From: Ceriagrion tenellum
Lineage: Eukaryota; Arthropoda; Insecta; Odonata; Coenagrionidae
Assembly: GCA_963169105.1 (NCBI GenBank)
Contig: OY720634.1
Span: 151,969,584-152,033,583 of the forward strand
Reading direction: 5' to 3'
DNA length: 64,000 bases
Under the pieces are notes generated by a model, which was not told where the DNA came from, made no database searches, and saw only the letters and a program-made list of their open reading frames with translations. The translations under genes and the position numbers were made by a program. Below are positions 1 to 12,109 of this stretch, piece after piece (the stretch's first letter is position 1; each line of letters begins with the position of its first letter).

Positions 1-1206
1 TTTTTTTCAATTAAATTATTAATACCAAAACACAAGATTTAAGTAACAGTAGCTGAGTGAAATTAGTTCCTCACTTCATAATACATATTTTTTGAGTGAT
101 AAAATACTAGCATACTGCAAAGGCACAAAAAATATTTTAGTACTCTCATACTTAAATTGCAGCAAATTCATTAGTTAAATGAGTCAACACCTTATGTCTA
201 CTCTGTTGAGAAAATATTGAGAGGAAAAGGTTTTGAATTGGAGCATAGAATGAATGACTAGGAGAGAAAAAACAGATGACTATTAAATAAAATGAAATGA
301 TTGAAGCCTTTAATTGTTTGCCCAAAAAGAATAGAATATTTGAAGAGTAATTAAACAAAACATTTCACACTTCCCAAATATATCAACTCGTCCTATGGCA
401 TAAGACCACGATTTACAAGGGATGCATGAACCAAACTCCAGAGAGAGTTGGATTAAACTGTGTAACAATTGTATTTGAAATATAATACAAATACATTTTA
501 AAACACATATGCATACGTTGAAATTCTTTAAAGCAATGCCGACAATTCTGTAGACATTATCACAGAATTACAACTTGCATCCACTAATGGACAAATGGGA
601 ATAATTCACAACTTGCACAAGAATGAGCAAGAACTGCTTGAAAAAAATGTTAACTCATGGATAAACTATAGGAAAAAAATTGCAATTCTACCTCAACAAG
701 CATTTTTGAAAAGCTAATTTAAACACTTGGAAGAGTAAAAAATATACTTTTAATGATTTATAGCCATAAGAGCTGTTTGAGAGCCATGAATTGAATGGGC
801 AAACTTTGAATTTTAACAAATATCTTGCCAAGCATCATCACATATATTAAGCTGAACAATTCTGTCAGAATTAATAATTCCTTGCATTTAAAAAAACTTT
901 CTTGCTAGTGCTTATAACCATAAAATGAGTAGGACACTGTCTGGAGCTTGGCAGGTCAGCAATCTTGATGGATATATCCATAAAGTTATAACTTTACATT
1001 GGTGCAACAATGGCAAAACAAAGATTATCCTCACCAAAGCCACAAACCATGGGAAAGCAATCAGACAATGATGAACACATCAACAGTTGGAGATATCCTT
1101 TCTCTCAGAAATGACTACTGTCCTGCAAGATTAGTGATCAAAGCCAGGGCATCCCTCTAAAGCCTTTTTGTGTATTCCAGAAAAATTATGACTGTTTTCT
1201 TCTCAC
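1..1206. other. Intron of the Tequila-like gene, AT-rich, nothing recognised
   Basis: AT-rich sequence between the exon ending at 1207 and the left edge. The small open frame at 152-358 is low complexity and not supported. The remaining SRCR, any LDLa and the trypsin exons of the host gene are expected further left. Confidence 0.5.
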
Positions 1207-1993
1207 CTGTGGTATCCTAGTTGTCTGCAGATGACACTACCCTCCATGAGCGTCCACCGTCCAGCATGGTCACACACAGGTCTCCAAGAGCCACCACCAA
1301 TGTGCACCTCCACATAGCCCTCCCAAGGCCACTGGCCTCCCCTCAGACGGACTGACTGGCCAGTGGGTGGTGTTCGCTGCAAATGCTGCCAACTTTCCAC
1401 CAATTCCCCCACTTCAATGCTTTTAGACTTAACTGGCTGGGTAGAACGGCCACCTCCCTGTGTTGCATGGCCTATGTTTGATGTTGCTCTGCTGGTGTGT
1501 GATGATGCTTGACCAGCATTTGGTGATACTTGGCCAGTGTTTGGTGTCACTCGACCTCCATGAGGTGATCCCTGACCAATATGTGGTGTTGCTTGGCTAA
1601 TGTGATGTACAGCTTGACTAGTGTGTGGAGTTGCTTGGCCAATGTGATGCACGGCTTGTATAGTGTGTGGCTTTACTTGGCCAATGTGATGCACGGCTTG
1701 ACTAGTGTGTGGAGTTGCTTGGTCAATGTGATGCTCGGCTTGACTAGTGTGTGGCGTTGCTTGACCAGTGCCCGATGGACTGCGATGTTGTCCACGAGAT
1801 GGTTGGGTAGGGTGTTGTCCATCCCTCTCCCCAGGCTGCCCATAGCCTGTCACCTCCTTGCCAACAGCAGGAGGGGGAGTGTCCACTCTTTTTGGTCCTT
1901 CCCAGTCAGGTGGGGGCCGTACTGCATGCTGGGGATGTCTGCTCTCCTCTGGGGTGAGTCCCTCCTCCTCCTCTACCACCTCATCAGGGCTGC
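1207..1993 (-). CDS. Teq: Tequila-like gene, exon 4: His-rich repeats then start of SRCR domain
   Basis: Internal exon of 787 nt. The acceptor is TTCTTCTCCAG at 1994-2004 and the donor GTGAGA at 1206-1201. Entry phase 1 matches the end of the exon at 5769; exit phase is 2. It encodes about 262 residues: an acidic opening (DEVVEEEEG), a Pro-rich stretch, then about 100 residues of imperfect 14-residue repeats built from QATPHTS and QAVHHIG (1457-1770). The last 49 residues begin a scavenger-receptor Cys-rich domain, with VRLRGG, WRPVCD and VICRQLGY visible; the rest of the domain must be in an exon left of the window. Tequila/neurotrypsin proteins are secreted multidomain serine proteases combining chitin-binding, LDLa, SRCR and trypsin modules. 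The protease part is not in this window, so catalytic function is inferred from architecture. No stop or frameshift is seen. Confidence 0.85.
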
Positions 1994-3090
1994 CTGGAGA
2001 AGAATTTCACATTACACCCAACTAACAAGTCTTCACTTTTAATTTTAAAGAAATGTCTCCACAGAGCCTGCTATCATTCTAGTTTCCTGGATATGTCCTC
2101 ATTTTGGATTGCCTTTGTTAATTGTCTGGAAGACATTAATTTACACCCAATATTTTTGCCCTCAAATTTGAAACAACTTTTCTGATAACAGGTTGATTTA
2201 TACAGCCGTACTGGCTGAGTTAGATACGTAGGTGGATGGGTTGTGTGATGATAATGTTGCAATATAAATATGGTAACACACCATCCTAAAACCTCAAATG
2301 TAGCGTGTTCAAAACTTGTATTGGTATGGATAGAGCATTTTCATGGTAATGACTGCCATCTGTAGAATTAGAGACAATAATGAAGAGATGGGTCTGGGGA
2401 GGTGAAGAGAAGGGAGAGGATTGGAAGGGAAAGAGAAGAATAAATTAATGAAATACATTGATGCCTGACCATGGAAAGCTTTGTAGAGCCACACAAAAGC
2501 TAAAGCCACCCTTTTGAGCTGTAATCTGTGGACCTAGGCTAGTACTACTACAAGAAGAGAAGCAGATTGGGAAGGGTCCCTAGAATTAGAGTGGTAATCA
2601 TTGATATATCAATAAGGGTCTAAGTTTTCCCAATATAGAAAGCCAGGAAGACTTTTGGTTTTAAATGATACCCAAAATTAATGGTGATGCAAGAGGAAGC
2701 CAGAGAGAGTGAGGTAATGAAGGTGTCAGGAGGAGGGAGGGTTAGGTAATTATATGATATAGTTGGGATTTAGCACCATTAGAGGAGGAGAATTTGGGTC
2801 TAGGAACTAGGTGAGTTTTGGAGAGGGGCTTGGAGGAAAATATCAGAATATTGAAAGTATACTTTGAGGTGATTGAGGGGCTTAGAGAAAATGGTAGCGG
2901 TGGAGGTGTTGTTCTTAAGGAGGGAATATAGGTCTTTCAACGATGAAATTAAGGGACTGTATGCCTGGGAAGTAAATGTGCAATCAAATGAATATGGGAG
3001 TCTGTAATGGTGATGAGTACTAGGTTGTGGTTACTGTATATATCTGCGCTGGGATAGCCCTCTGCTTTACTTGGTTCCTGTATCTTGCCC
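1994..3090. other. Intron sequence, purine-rich on the plus strand
   Basis: Intron between exons 4 and 3. About 2360-3000 is unusually rich in GA and GGA and could be an old antisense LINE remnant, but no reading frame is convincing. Confidence 0.4.
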
Positions 3091-3094
3091 TAAC

Positions 3095-3465
3095 AAGTAT
3101 GTAGTCTCTTTGGTACCTAGCAATAATAATCCTCCATGTGTACCTCCTATTTGGATGGTGCTCGGAGAGAGTGTTGGCTAATACCATATTCTTTTCATTG
3201 CAGCAGTCAACCAGTCTTTCTCCCTTGGCATTCCTTTTGCCGCCCAGTCTGAAATATCACACACTATTTCCTTCTTTTCCCTCTCCTACCAATGCATTCC
3301 AGTCTCCCATTATAATGAGGTTGTCTTTCCCTCACACTACTCTGAGGACTAATTCTATCTTTTCTTCTGTGTGGCTATACATCAGCATGTATACTTGCAG
3401 TATCAAGGTGTCCGTAGGCTCTCCTTCCAGCTTCAACATTAGAACCCTTTCACTGTACTGTGAGA
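3095..3465 (-). pseudogene. LINE endonuclease domain fragment
   Basis: Read on the minus strand this gives a broken endonuclease domain of the type found in insect non-LTR retrotransposons. LQVYMLMYSHTEEK is followed by LIIMGDWNALVGEG and then NAKGERLVDCCNEKNMVLAN. The GDWNA motif and the following asparagine and arginine residues are typical of the apurinic-like endonuclease. It lies in the host intron and stops where a Copia fragment begins on the other strand. The rest of the element is missing. Confidence 0.6.
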
Positions 3466-3519
3466 CTTATTGGAACAATTGACCATGGACTAATTAACCA
3501 GTACAACAGTCGGCATAGT

Positions 3520-3876
3520 GAAATCATTGGATATGTTGATGCGGATTGGGCAAGTAATGTACATGATTGTAAATCCTATGCAAGGTATGTGTTTAAATAT
3601 GCTGGCACTGCTGTTTCTTGGGAGTACAAGTAGCAGCATACTGTGACCCTCTCGAGCACCGAGGCAGAGTATATGACCATGTCATATAATGCAAAGGAAG
3701 CAGTTTACCTGAAAGAATTAGATGCTGAACTGATGGGTAACTTTGGGGCCAAAAAGATACACAATGACAACCAGAGTGCACAAAATGTTACCTCCAACCC
3801 AGTTTTTTATGACTGCACTAAACATATTGATGTGAGGCATCATTTTGTGAGGGTTTTTTGTCAGATAATATGGTGA
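3520..3876 (+). pseudogene. Ty1/Copia retrotransposon RNase H fragment
   Basis: The 3' end of a Copia-type polyprotein. Visible motifs in order are GYVDADWASN, then VTLSSTEAEYM, then NDNQSAQN and KHIDVRHHFVR. These are the Copia RNase H blocks with the catalytic aspartate of DADW and the glutamate of TEAEY. An in-frame stop (TAG) after VSWEYK splits the domain. No LTRs were found nearby, so this is an isolated dead fragment. Confidence 0.75.
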
Positions 3877-4639
3877 ATTTATTATATTTACCTTCCAGTG
3901 AAGTGATTCCTGAGGTCCTGAATAAAGGGCTGCCCTGTCCAAAGCACTAATTTTGTGTTTTGTGTTCAAGGAGTTGGTGCTAATTTTTTTGTCCTATTGA
4001 AGGTTTTGCTTAAAGATCAAATGTGATGATGAAAATGCCATTGAATGTTGTGTTATATGGTGATGATTAGATTAAGTGAGAGAATTATTAATAATCTGTC
4101 ATCTTCAAGTCAGTTAAAATTTAGACTGAGACATCTGGTGGTTTAATTTGAAATGTGTTCTTCTTGTTTGTACGTCTTTTGTTTCTGTGTTGAAATTGTT
4201 GTTGATGTCTCTTTGCAGCATTTGTGCAAACATGTATGTCTCCTGAATCCATGTTTTACATTTCCAACAGTATGTATCCAGCTTCCTTATTTCCAGCAAC
4301 TTAAAGATTTAAGTGAAAACAATTCCACTTCATATTTTCTGATATATGATTGTTTTACTTGATATTTATTGATATTCACCATGACAATGTACCCCATTCG
4401 AGAGATGTGAAAGCTTTTGAACCGTGGACCACAGATGATCTCATTAGCATAAACCTCATATATCAAGGGCTGTCTATGAAGAAATCATGGTTGATGAGAA
4501 CTTGAACAGGCATTATTTTTGAAAGAGATGAAAGGTAAATCTCTTGGATGATACATGGCTAATGACATAAAATAACAGTAAAAAATGGATGATAATAATA
4601 ATATACAATTGTGACTCACATCAGGAAATTGTCTTCTTG

Positions 4640-4970
4640 ATTAAGAATTAGCAAAATACTTTTGATTTTCTCTTTCATTTTTCTTCATAATATCATCATT
4701 AACTACAAACCGTGAGTGAAGACTTGCTTCCCGCAACACAGCTGTGTAGTAAAGGATTTTTTCTCATTTAAACAGCTGTTGTATAAGTGAAAAAAGATAA
4801 TCAACTTCGCCAATGAATCCAACAAGAGCTGTGAGCAATTGAGTAATAGCTTCTATCATTTCAATGTTTTTCTTCATGATAACCCAATGACGAAAAGACC
4901 TTGCAGCCCTCAATATATCTCCATATCATGATTCTTTGCTACTCATCACATCCATTTAGGTACAGACATG
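4640..4970 (-). pseudogene. Degraded minus-strand coding remnant, unknown family
   Basis: One minus-strand frame reads as protein-like sequence interrupted by stops: MDVMSSKES, stop, then GDILRAARSFRHWVIM, NIEMIEAITQLLTALVG, FIGEVDYLFSLIQQLF, stop, then YYTAVLREASLHSRF. The amphipathic composition and conservation of frame across two stops suggest an old coding sequence. I do not recognise the family. It could be a transposon gene or a processed pseudogene. Confidence 0.3.
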
Positions 4971-5768
4971 CTGGAAAGCAATAAGTTAATGATTACAAGC
5001 TAATATATACAGTGGAAATTAGTAGAAATACAGTGGAGTAAATATGATACATGGACAACATTTTTTATATTATTCATTCCAAATTTTTAGATCCATCCAC
5101 ACATAAGTAAAGTTAGAGCTAAAAAAAAAGAAACTGATGAAAAAGTAATGCATCGAAGAAATCTGTTTGTGCCTGTTAAATACAACACTGTGTGCTCTCT
5201 ATCAACTACTTCACATAAATTAATGTCATCAATGTTGAAACGAGATTCATAAGGGCATTTATGTCACAGACAGATCTAAAAAGGGCAAGTAATCCTGATG
5301 TGGTGGTAATCATAATGGGCATGATAAGGCTGTTTCAGACCCTTGATGTGTTTATGAACAATCCCTAATAGGGAACCTAAAGGCAAAATACTAATGGTAC
5401 GTGAATGTTGATATGCCAGTGATTTGTTCTTGCATTTAAAAATTTTGATTTAATGGTGTTGTGTTAGTGTTTCCATATTAAATGTAAAAAGAGCATGGTA
5501 GGAAAATGGAAGCACATGATAGACATGAAGCTTTCCCAAACATGCAGATAAGAATCTGGGGAATGATTAGGATGATGAATGCAGATAAGAATCTGGGCTT
5601 GGATTTCGGACGAATACATTGATTCTTGTTTTACGTTTTACTACTTGTTTTACGCATTGTAAAGTTTCCATATTTTCTTAGGTCGACGACATGCAAGCCT
5701 TGGGAAGACTGAAATGGTGAATAGGAAAGCTAAGCAAACATGTCGTTCGCACAATGTGGCTAACTCAC

Positions 5769-6477
5769 CGTGCGACAGTTGACACCTGACATTCCGCGCA
5801 TAGTCGCACCTCTGATTCCGCGCATCAAACAGCGTTCCCGGACCGCACATCATGGGGTGCGGCCTCCCGCCGTGACACTGCACAAATCGATCGCAGAACT
5901 CAGGATGCGGGAAGATGCCGTTGGGCTCCGGGCAAGACATCTTCGACTTGAACGTCATGACGCGACCGCTCGCGTCCACGGCCCGCCCTCTGGGTGCGGC
6001 GCCTCCACGAGGAGTGGTTCTCCTCGTCGGCGTCGAGGTGCCGCGGTGCGAGGGACTTGGAGTCGATGAGGGAGTGCGGTCGGAGGTGGGGGGCGATCGA
6101 AACAGGGGGTCGTCGAGGTCCCGGCGATTGTCGGCGGGCGGGAGGCGGCGGCTGCTGCTGATGCTGCTGCTCTCCGCCACCGCCGACGCCTGCGCCCTCA
6201 CGTCGATCGAGCCCTCCCCGTCGAAATCGTAATCCTCCTCAGCTTCCGGCTCCACCACCAGCTTGGCGGCCGGGGGCGGCGGTGGGTCGAGGCGAGTGGG
6301 GCTGCGGTGCTGATCGCAGCCGCTCACTTTGGACGGGAAATCGCACTGGAGGGTGTCAGCGTTGAAGAGGGTCCCCGGGGCGCAGGGCTGCACGAAGGCC
6401 TTACCGTTCCAGCAGTTGACGAACCGACGGCAGTCCATGGGGTAAGGGAACTGCCCGGTGGGAAGCAAGCACCACTC
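5769..6477 (-). CDS. Teq: Tequila-like gene, exon 3: two chitin-binding peritrophin-A (CBM14) domains
   Basis: Internal exon of 709 nt. The acceptor TTCTCAG lies just above 6477 and the donor GTGAGT at 5768-5763. Entry phase is 0, exit phase 1. Two CBM14 domains, each with the usual six cysteines, lie at exon residues 3-54 (GQFPYPMDCRRFVNC, PGTLFNADTLQC) and 182-232 (NGIFPHPEFCDRFVQC, PGTLFDARNQRC). They are joined by a 125-residue Pro/Ser/Thr/Arg-rich linker with an acidic patch, which looks like an extended, probably O-glycosylated spacer. CBM14 domains bind chitin in peritrophic matrix or cuticle, so the product is probably extracellular and anchored to chitin. Paired CBM14 domains upstream of an SRCR domain is the Tequila arrangement. 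The exon is much richer in GC than its introns. Confidence 0.9.
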
Positions 6478-8590
6478 CTGAGAACGCCGGAGGGAGGGAG
6501 AAATGTTATTCTGCGGGACAGCACACTAGGATCATTAGGGGCGGGCAATTGTTGAAATACAGCGGAAAGAAGTAAAATAAATATGATCGCATTAAAAGTA
6601 AAACAAACCTCCCGATGTGATGTGACGAATTCCAGCACATTCCAACAGCAGTAGCTAATCACTCACGGGGTGTTTTTGAGGGGAAAGAAATACCTCAACT
6701 AAGATTTTACTTTGGCTCTTGTTTTGATAATTTAACAATGCCTAAATGATCATATGAGCTAAGAAGCCCTAAGTTAGCAAACTATTCACAAAGCTATCGA
6801 CATAACATAATCATAATTTTATTTGTTCCGTAGGATTTTTTACAAATCATAGAACACGTCCAAAAAAAAAGATTCTAAGTTACAGAGGTTTTACCGAAGT
6901 TTCAAACTCTAACAGGGAATAGTAGGTACCTCTTATCTATGAGATATTTACTCAGTTCCTTCTTTAATTAATCTTAACAGCATCGAGAGTTCATTCTATT
7001 GAGATACCGGAAACGCCTGCAAGAAAATATTCTCATTTAAAACTTATGCTGCCATTGCCTAGTCGCAGTTAAAATTTCTAACACTGAATTCGTGAAAAAG
7101 GACCATTTTGGGACCTAAAATGCTATGCCCGCATAGGAAAATCTACATGATATAATAATCATTTTTTAAGCCATTACGAAGCAAAAATTTCTGCCATTAT
7201 CTTGTGTAAATAGTTGTAAACATCTGCACCATACTCAAGTCTCTTCTCATGGAAGTAAAGTTTTACACTCATGGAGTAAAGAAATCCCCTTTGAAATTTT
7301 GTTCTTCGTTTACAGTTATTAGACAGTTGGGTGAGGTCTACTAACTGTATTCCTACCTCATTTCAACTTCCCAGATCTCTAGGAAGTCCATTGAATAGTC
7401 GTATCTGACAGATAGACAAAGGTAATCAGGCATACGTCAGTGAAAAAGTGATGATACCGATTGTCAAATAAGTTCTGGCGGGAACTTGTATTGCAAAAAA
7501 ATCGCATAATGTGTACAGATCTTCATTCTGCTAACTTTGATAGATGCAGAATGTATAGTGAGATAAGTAATGTCTTAACTCATCATCGTCATGAGTAGTT
7601 GATTCAATAGTAGATTCATTCGTAGACACTGTGCAAGGGATGTGATATAATCCAGTTTCAGTTCATCATACGAATATTTTTTTAGTAGGGGACACGTATC
7701 CCTTATTATTCCCTTAAGGAAAAAGAAGCCGTGCTCTGATGTTACTTTATTGAAATGTGTAAATAACAGAGATATATTACATGGAATGGAAGATTTAAGC
7801 CAGAGATGCCCGAAGTATATTAAACCCCTTTCGATCGATTAATGAAAAATTAAAACAGTAAATAATAGTAAATTATAGCGACAATCGGAGACAATATGGG
7901 ATTAGGGTCGATTGGGGAGATTGGATAAAAAGTTGAGTCAAGAAATATTTATATTAAGCTGATAAATGTTATCGTGTTCTAGCTAACATTTGATCCGTCT
8001 CATATCAATTCACATAATCATTCGATTATCAATATTTAGTCTACTTATCTCAGATTGGCGATACACTCCATTTGCTACATTCTGAAATGTTACAAAAGGA
8101 CACTTTCTGAAAGATGATAAACATTGCAGATTAAACTTTTGAAAAATCACGCTCGCATCTGTTTTTTTTCTGTCCTCAAACAATTAATTGACTGTAATAA
8201 AGATGGGATCAGAAAAAAATCGAGAGAAGGTTGAATGGGGGGATTGACAGTCGTAAAAGTTTGCGGAGCCAATGTGAAGAGTAACCTAATGTAAACATTA
8301 ATAAGAAGCGTAAAAGAGGCCAATTAATCACTCATCACTCTTGGGATATGTTCGTGCAATTCATCCTCGAGCATTCAATTCGGACCGATAGCTTAGTTAA
8401 ATCGCCATCAAAGGTAGAGCGACGCAATTCATCCAGTGTCGTTTAAGAGCTATCCTTCGAAGCGCATTCCCTCAAAATTTAATCAGCGTGACTCGTCGAT
8501 GTAATCATTTCTCCAGAGGTGACAGTGGACTATAAGTTTACTTTTATTAGTTTGAAATACTGGAAAAGCTGCTCTTCCATCGTTATTTAT
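6478..8590. other. Intron 2 of the Tequila-like gene, left part
   Basis: AT-rich non-coding sequence just upstream (minus sense) of the CBM14 exon. No repeat or open frame stands out until the short transposon-end-like motif near 8606. Confidence 0.4.
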
Positions 8591-8605
8591 CTAGTTAAGT
8601 GCACC

Positions 8606-8650
8606 ATGGGCGTAGCCAGGATTAATACGAGTGGGGGAACAGAACCTGTG
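8606..8650 (+). repeat. Possible hAT-type terminal sequence
   Basis: CATGGGCGTAGCCAGGATT followed by a G-run resembles the ends of the hAT elements in this window (compare GGCGTAGCTAG at the right end of the element ending at 40509). A similar motif, GCCCCCATGGCTAAGCC, lies at about 51270. No partner end or target duplication was found. Confidence 0.3.
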
Positions 8651-9189
8651 GTTGTAGATTCATGTTACGGGGAGCGAGGCATCATTCTGTCCGAGTCCGT
8701 AGAGCAGATTTCGGACGAATGTTTAGTCCAGTGCTGCCTCCTGACTACGTTCAGAAAATGCATAATGACTCTTGTTCTTATTATAACTTAAAATGCTTCC
8801 GTAAGATTCGAGCATTGGTGATTTTTTTCCTCATCGTGTAATGTTGACCACAGTATAGAGCGTATTTTGGCGCCGCACAGGGGGCTGAAATCGAAAAAAG
8901 CTGGCCAAAACCTATAAAACTTTTTTTTTAGTACAGAAGTTGAAACTCCGCAGTAACATTCTCAAATAAGTTGTGCATGACATTCCGTATTTATTTTCTT
9001 CTTGTACTCGCACATTAACAATATATATATGGGGTCAAAGTTGAACAAATTTCGCAAAAAACGCCCACCTTCGATTTTCTCCAAAATTTGTGAAATTATA
9101 CCCGAGGTATTATAAGCCGCGGATAGTGCATGGCATTATCTTCAAAGCACTCATTCACGGAGCTGATATTGTGAAAGACTCGATTCTTC

Positions 9190-9460
9190 CATTGTGACAA
9201 CTCTCAGAAGGAGCAATTGAGGCTGGTAATAAGGACATAAGAAATTTTCGTGAGCGTTTCACAAGAAAAGTTATCAAGTGGCTACCAATGAGGACTTATT
9301 TCGAAGATTACTTCTCGCGTCGGATCCTGTAATTTCGAACTCCTCACCATTTCCACTGGGGAAAACATCGAGCTTGCTGAAAGAGGTAATGGATCTGTTG
9401 TTACCGAGTGAAAAACATTAACTGAGCTCAGGTAGTGAAGATGAAAAAGACTTCAGATAG
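9190..9460 (+). pseudogene. Transposase C-terminal remnant in the long-TIR element
   Basis: Two overlapping frames give EAIEAGNKDIRNFRERFTRK and, after a frame change, RLLLASDPVISNSSPFPLG. This order (NKD-FRE-FTRK, then LLASDP) resembles the C-terminal end of a widespread invertebrate transposon-borne protein, from memory of the pattern only. A stop codon (TAA) and the frameshift make it inactive. It lies just inside the left inverted repeat, and the rest of the protein is missing. Confidence 0.4.
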
Positions 9461-9899
9461 TACATAAAAAAGAACGAAGAAAAATTTATTAATTGCTTAA
9501 AAATATATCTTGAAGTTTTTGGAGAATGATGAAAGTTTTTATTTTGTTCTTTTGATTACATTAGTTGTTCATGGCTGGATCAAATATCATTTACTACCAT
9601 AGACTTTGAATCAGCGTGATTATAATCTATTGCATTACAGGTAAGAGTCTACATTTTAAGAATAAATACATATAAATGTATGTGATGTGTAACTATAGTA
9701 ATTAAGAAGTTCTTTAGTTCAACTTATTCCGTATTAGAGAAATAAATATCAAAAGCACTTTCACAAGAATTCTTGACGGTAGGATACTTTGGAGGTTAAA
9801 ATAAATATTTAAATTAATTTAAGTATTATTGGACATAAATCATCATATTTCATTATTATGAAAATAAATCTTGCTATTTTTAACAAATGAAATGTTTTT

Positions 9900-10254
9900 T
9901 CTAGAGCCAGCAAAATATGATCACCCGAAACAGACCGCACGAAGGGCTCCGCAGTGTCATAAAACGACCCTTTTTGACAGACCTTGAAGTAGTTGGAGGG
10001 GGTTGGGGAGTTGATGCCATGCGACACCAGCTGACGTCTTGTGCCTTCGAAAGGGAGTTTGTCTGTAAAACAGAGATGCACATATCCTTCCGTAGGCGAA
10101 GTGCAGGATTTATGTGAAGACCCCGTGATTGTTTCAGGAGTGCATTCAAAGAAAGAAGTGTTTCATGATACCTCTTGCGGTGTCCCGCGATATGATTATG
10201 AGTATCATTTGTTGCATGGTTAATTAAAAAGTTGTTTATGGTGGCTCTTTGCAA
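9900..10254 (-). other. Open minus-strand segment inside the long-TIR element, unknown
   Basis: A frame of 117 codons without homology that I can recognise. It contains KRYHETLLSLNALLKQSRG and a Pro-rich TPQPPPTTSR. It may be part of the transposon's own gene or chance. No start context or splice sites decide it. Confidence 0.2.
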
Positions 10255-11329
10255 TCTCTATTTATCGATGATCACTATTGGAAAGTGAATGTGGCCATAT
10301 CGTGTCCACACACTTGCCGCATCATCTTACTCCCCGTCGCCGGCGGGCGGAACCGGACTCTCGACCGCGCGCTCGAAAAAACGATGTAATATTCGGGGTC
10401 GCAAATATGCGCAAGGTTTTTCTTTAGATTAACAATCTGGAAGCTTTGAAGAATGATGTGGTATGAGTTACTTAGCGTAACCAGGCGGCACCAACTACTT
10501 TTTCTCAACAAATATGTACAAATTTGACTGAAAATAGGCTTCGCCATTTTGTTGTGTGTCTATGGTTTATAATAAAATTAAATCTTTAAAAAACCATTAA
10601 ATGAAAGAAAAATAACTGTGTTATAATATGATTTCTAAACTTTTACCATTAATTAATCCATTAAATCACAGAAAGAGGATACTTTTGGTAATTCACAGAG
10701 AAAATTGAAGGTGGGCGTATTTTGCGAATTTGTTCAACTTTGACCCCATATATATTGTTAATGCGCGAGTACAAGAAAAAAATAAATACGGAATGCCATG
10801 CATAAATGATTTGAGAATGTTACTGCCAAGTTTCAACTTCCGGACTAAAAAAAAGAAGTTTTAGAGGTTTTGGCCAGCTTTTTTCGATTTCAGCCCACTG
10901 TGCGCCGTGATCCAAATAACTCGGACATAGAGAAAGTGTGACGATTTACAGATGACAACACGGGAAGCAAGAAAATCGGAGGGGATGTATGAGAGATGGA
11001 ACAAAAGTTATCGGAAGGACAATTTGGAAGCAGTACAATCTGAGGTGGTCTTTAATGAAGCAGCTCGGATGTGTTCTGAGCGTGAAACTACGCCGCAGTG
11101 ATCAATCCTAGGGCGACATTCGGCCGCCGGAGGCCGGCATCGTGGCCAATCGATGAATTGTCGTCCTTCGCGGTGTTTGGGAAATTTCATATGTATCGTC
11201 CTACCTCGGACGGCGGGATTTCCCTTATTAGACCCATTGCTAGTAATTCGAAACCTTCGGTGAGGGTGTGAATAAGAACTGATATCCGCCCACAGAGATA
11301 GATTATGTCCCACTCTCTCACCCCCTCAT

Positions 11330-12056
11330 CTCACACCTTCGTCAACTAGCATAATATCACAGCTACTGCAGAGAAATACTCTATCCGGGACACAAGATCA
11401 TTCAAATCTAAAGAAGAAATAGATCAAGCAGTCGCCACACTTAACAACCAAATCAACTCCTCTCTCCGCTCGGCCACTTTCCCCCAAAACCGCAATCCAC
11501 AGTTGACACCTCCCCTTCCGCCCCATATCATGAAGGTTATCACCAAAAGGAACTCAGCGAACGCACTACAGCGCCGCCTTCGGCTCAGAGACGACAGACT
11601 GCTCTGTCCGGCCCTAAAGAATTGAGACACTATTACGATCAGGATACACCGAAACGAGACACCTCCAGCACTCATCCAAGATGGGAGGACAACCTGATAC
11701 GACCAGGAGAAAACCGTCTTGTTCGCCTCCACCATGGAGACCACCTTTCGCAACTCACTCGCCTTCCCCCTGGAACAAAGATGCTCAGCCTCATATGCTC
11801 CTGCCTCTTTCCCTCGCCCCCTTTCCCTTCTAGCTCTCCGATCTCCCCCCACGAACTCCTACTAATCATGCAACATCTAAATTCCAACAAAGCACCCGGA
11901 CCAGGTAACTTCACAAAACATTATAAACATCCCAGCCCAAAAATTTCGTCTCCTACCTCAGAAACTTACTCAACGCTTGCCTTGCCCTATCCTACTTCCA
12001 AAAAAACCTGGAAAACAGCCTAAATTATTCTCCCTTAACCAAACAACAATTAACCC
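11330..12056 (+). pseudogene. LINE fragment, 5' of the reverse transcriptase (family B)
   Basis: Frames on the plus strand encode typical non-LTR ORF2 sequence: KEEIDQAVATLNNQINSSL, then ANALQRRLRLRDD, and after frame changes LLIMQHLNSNKAPGPG, the NKAPGPD-type block that opens the reverse transcriptase. Several stops and frameshifts are present. A piece of the same family lies inverted at 12110-12365, and a further downstream part in the same sense at 14100-14790. Confidence 0.65.
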
Positions 12057-12109
12057 AGAGAAATAAAATTTTGATGCATGTAAATCGTAATGCTTTTCGT
12101 TTCAGATTT

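Larger units (their letters stand above)
8876..10902. mobile_element. 2.0-kb DNA transposon with long terminal inverted repeats
   Basis: The ends are inverted repeats of about 205 bp (8876-9082 and 10699-10902), starting CACAGKGGGCTGAAATCG. The element is flanked on both sides by the direct repeat CGCCG (8871-8875 and 10903-10907), which I read as a 5-bp target duplication. The interior has broken coding sequence of a transposase-like protein at 9190-9460. A G-to-T difference at the fifth or sixth base and a few gaps separate the two arms, so it is moderately old. A lone related end lies at 59878. The superfamily is not certain. Confidence 0.8.

Noticed and set aside
3138..3482. 114-codon plus-strand open frame
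   Set aside because: It is the antisense shadow of the LINE endonuclease fragment.
8591..8790. Cys-containing open frame (GERGIILSESVEQISDECL, then VQCC) resembling an insulin A chain
   Set aside because: Cysteine spacing does not fit, there is no signal peptide or B chain, and the frame starts in transposon-end-like sequence.
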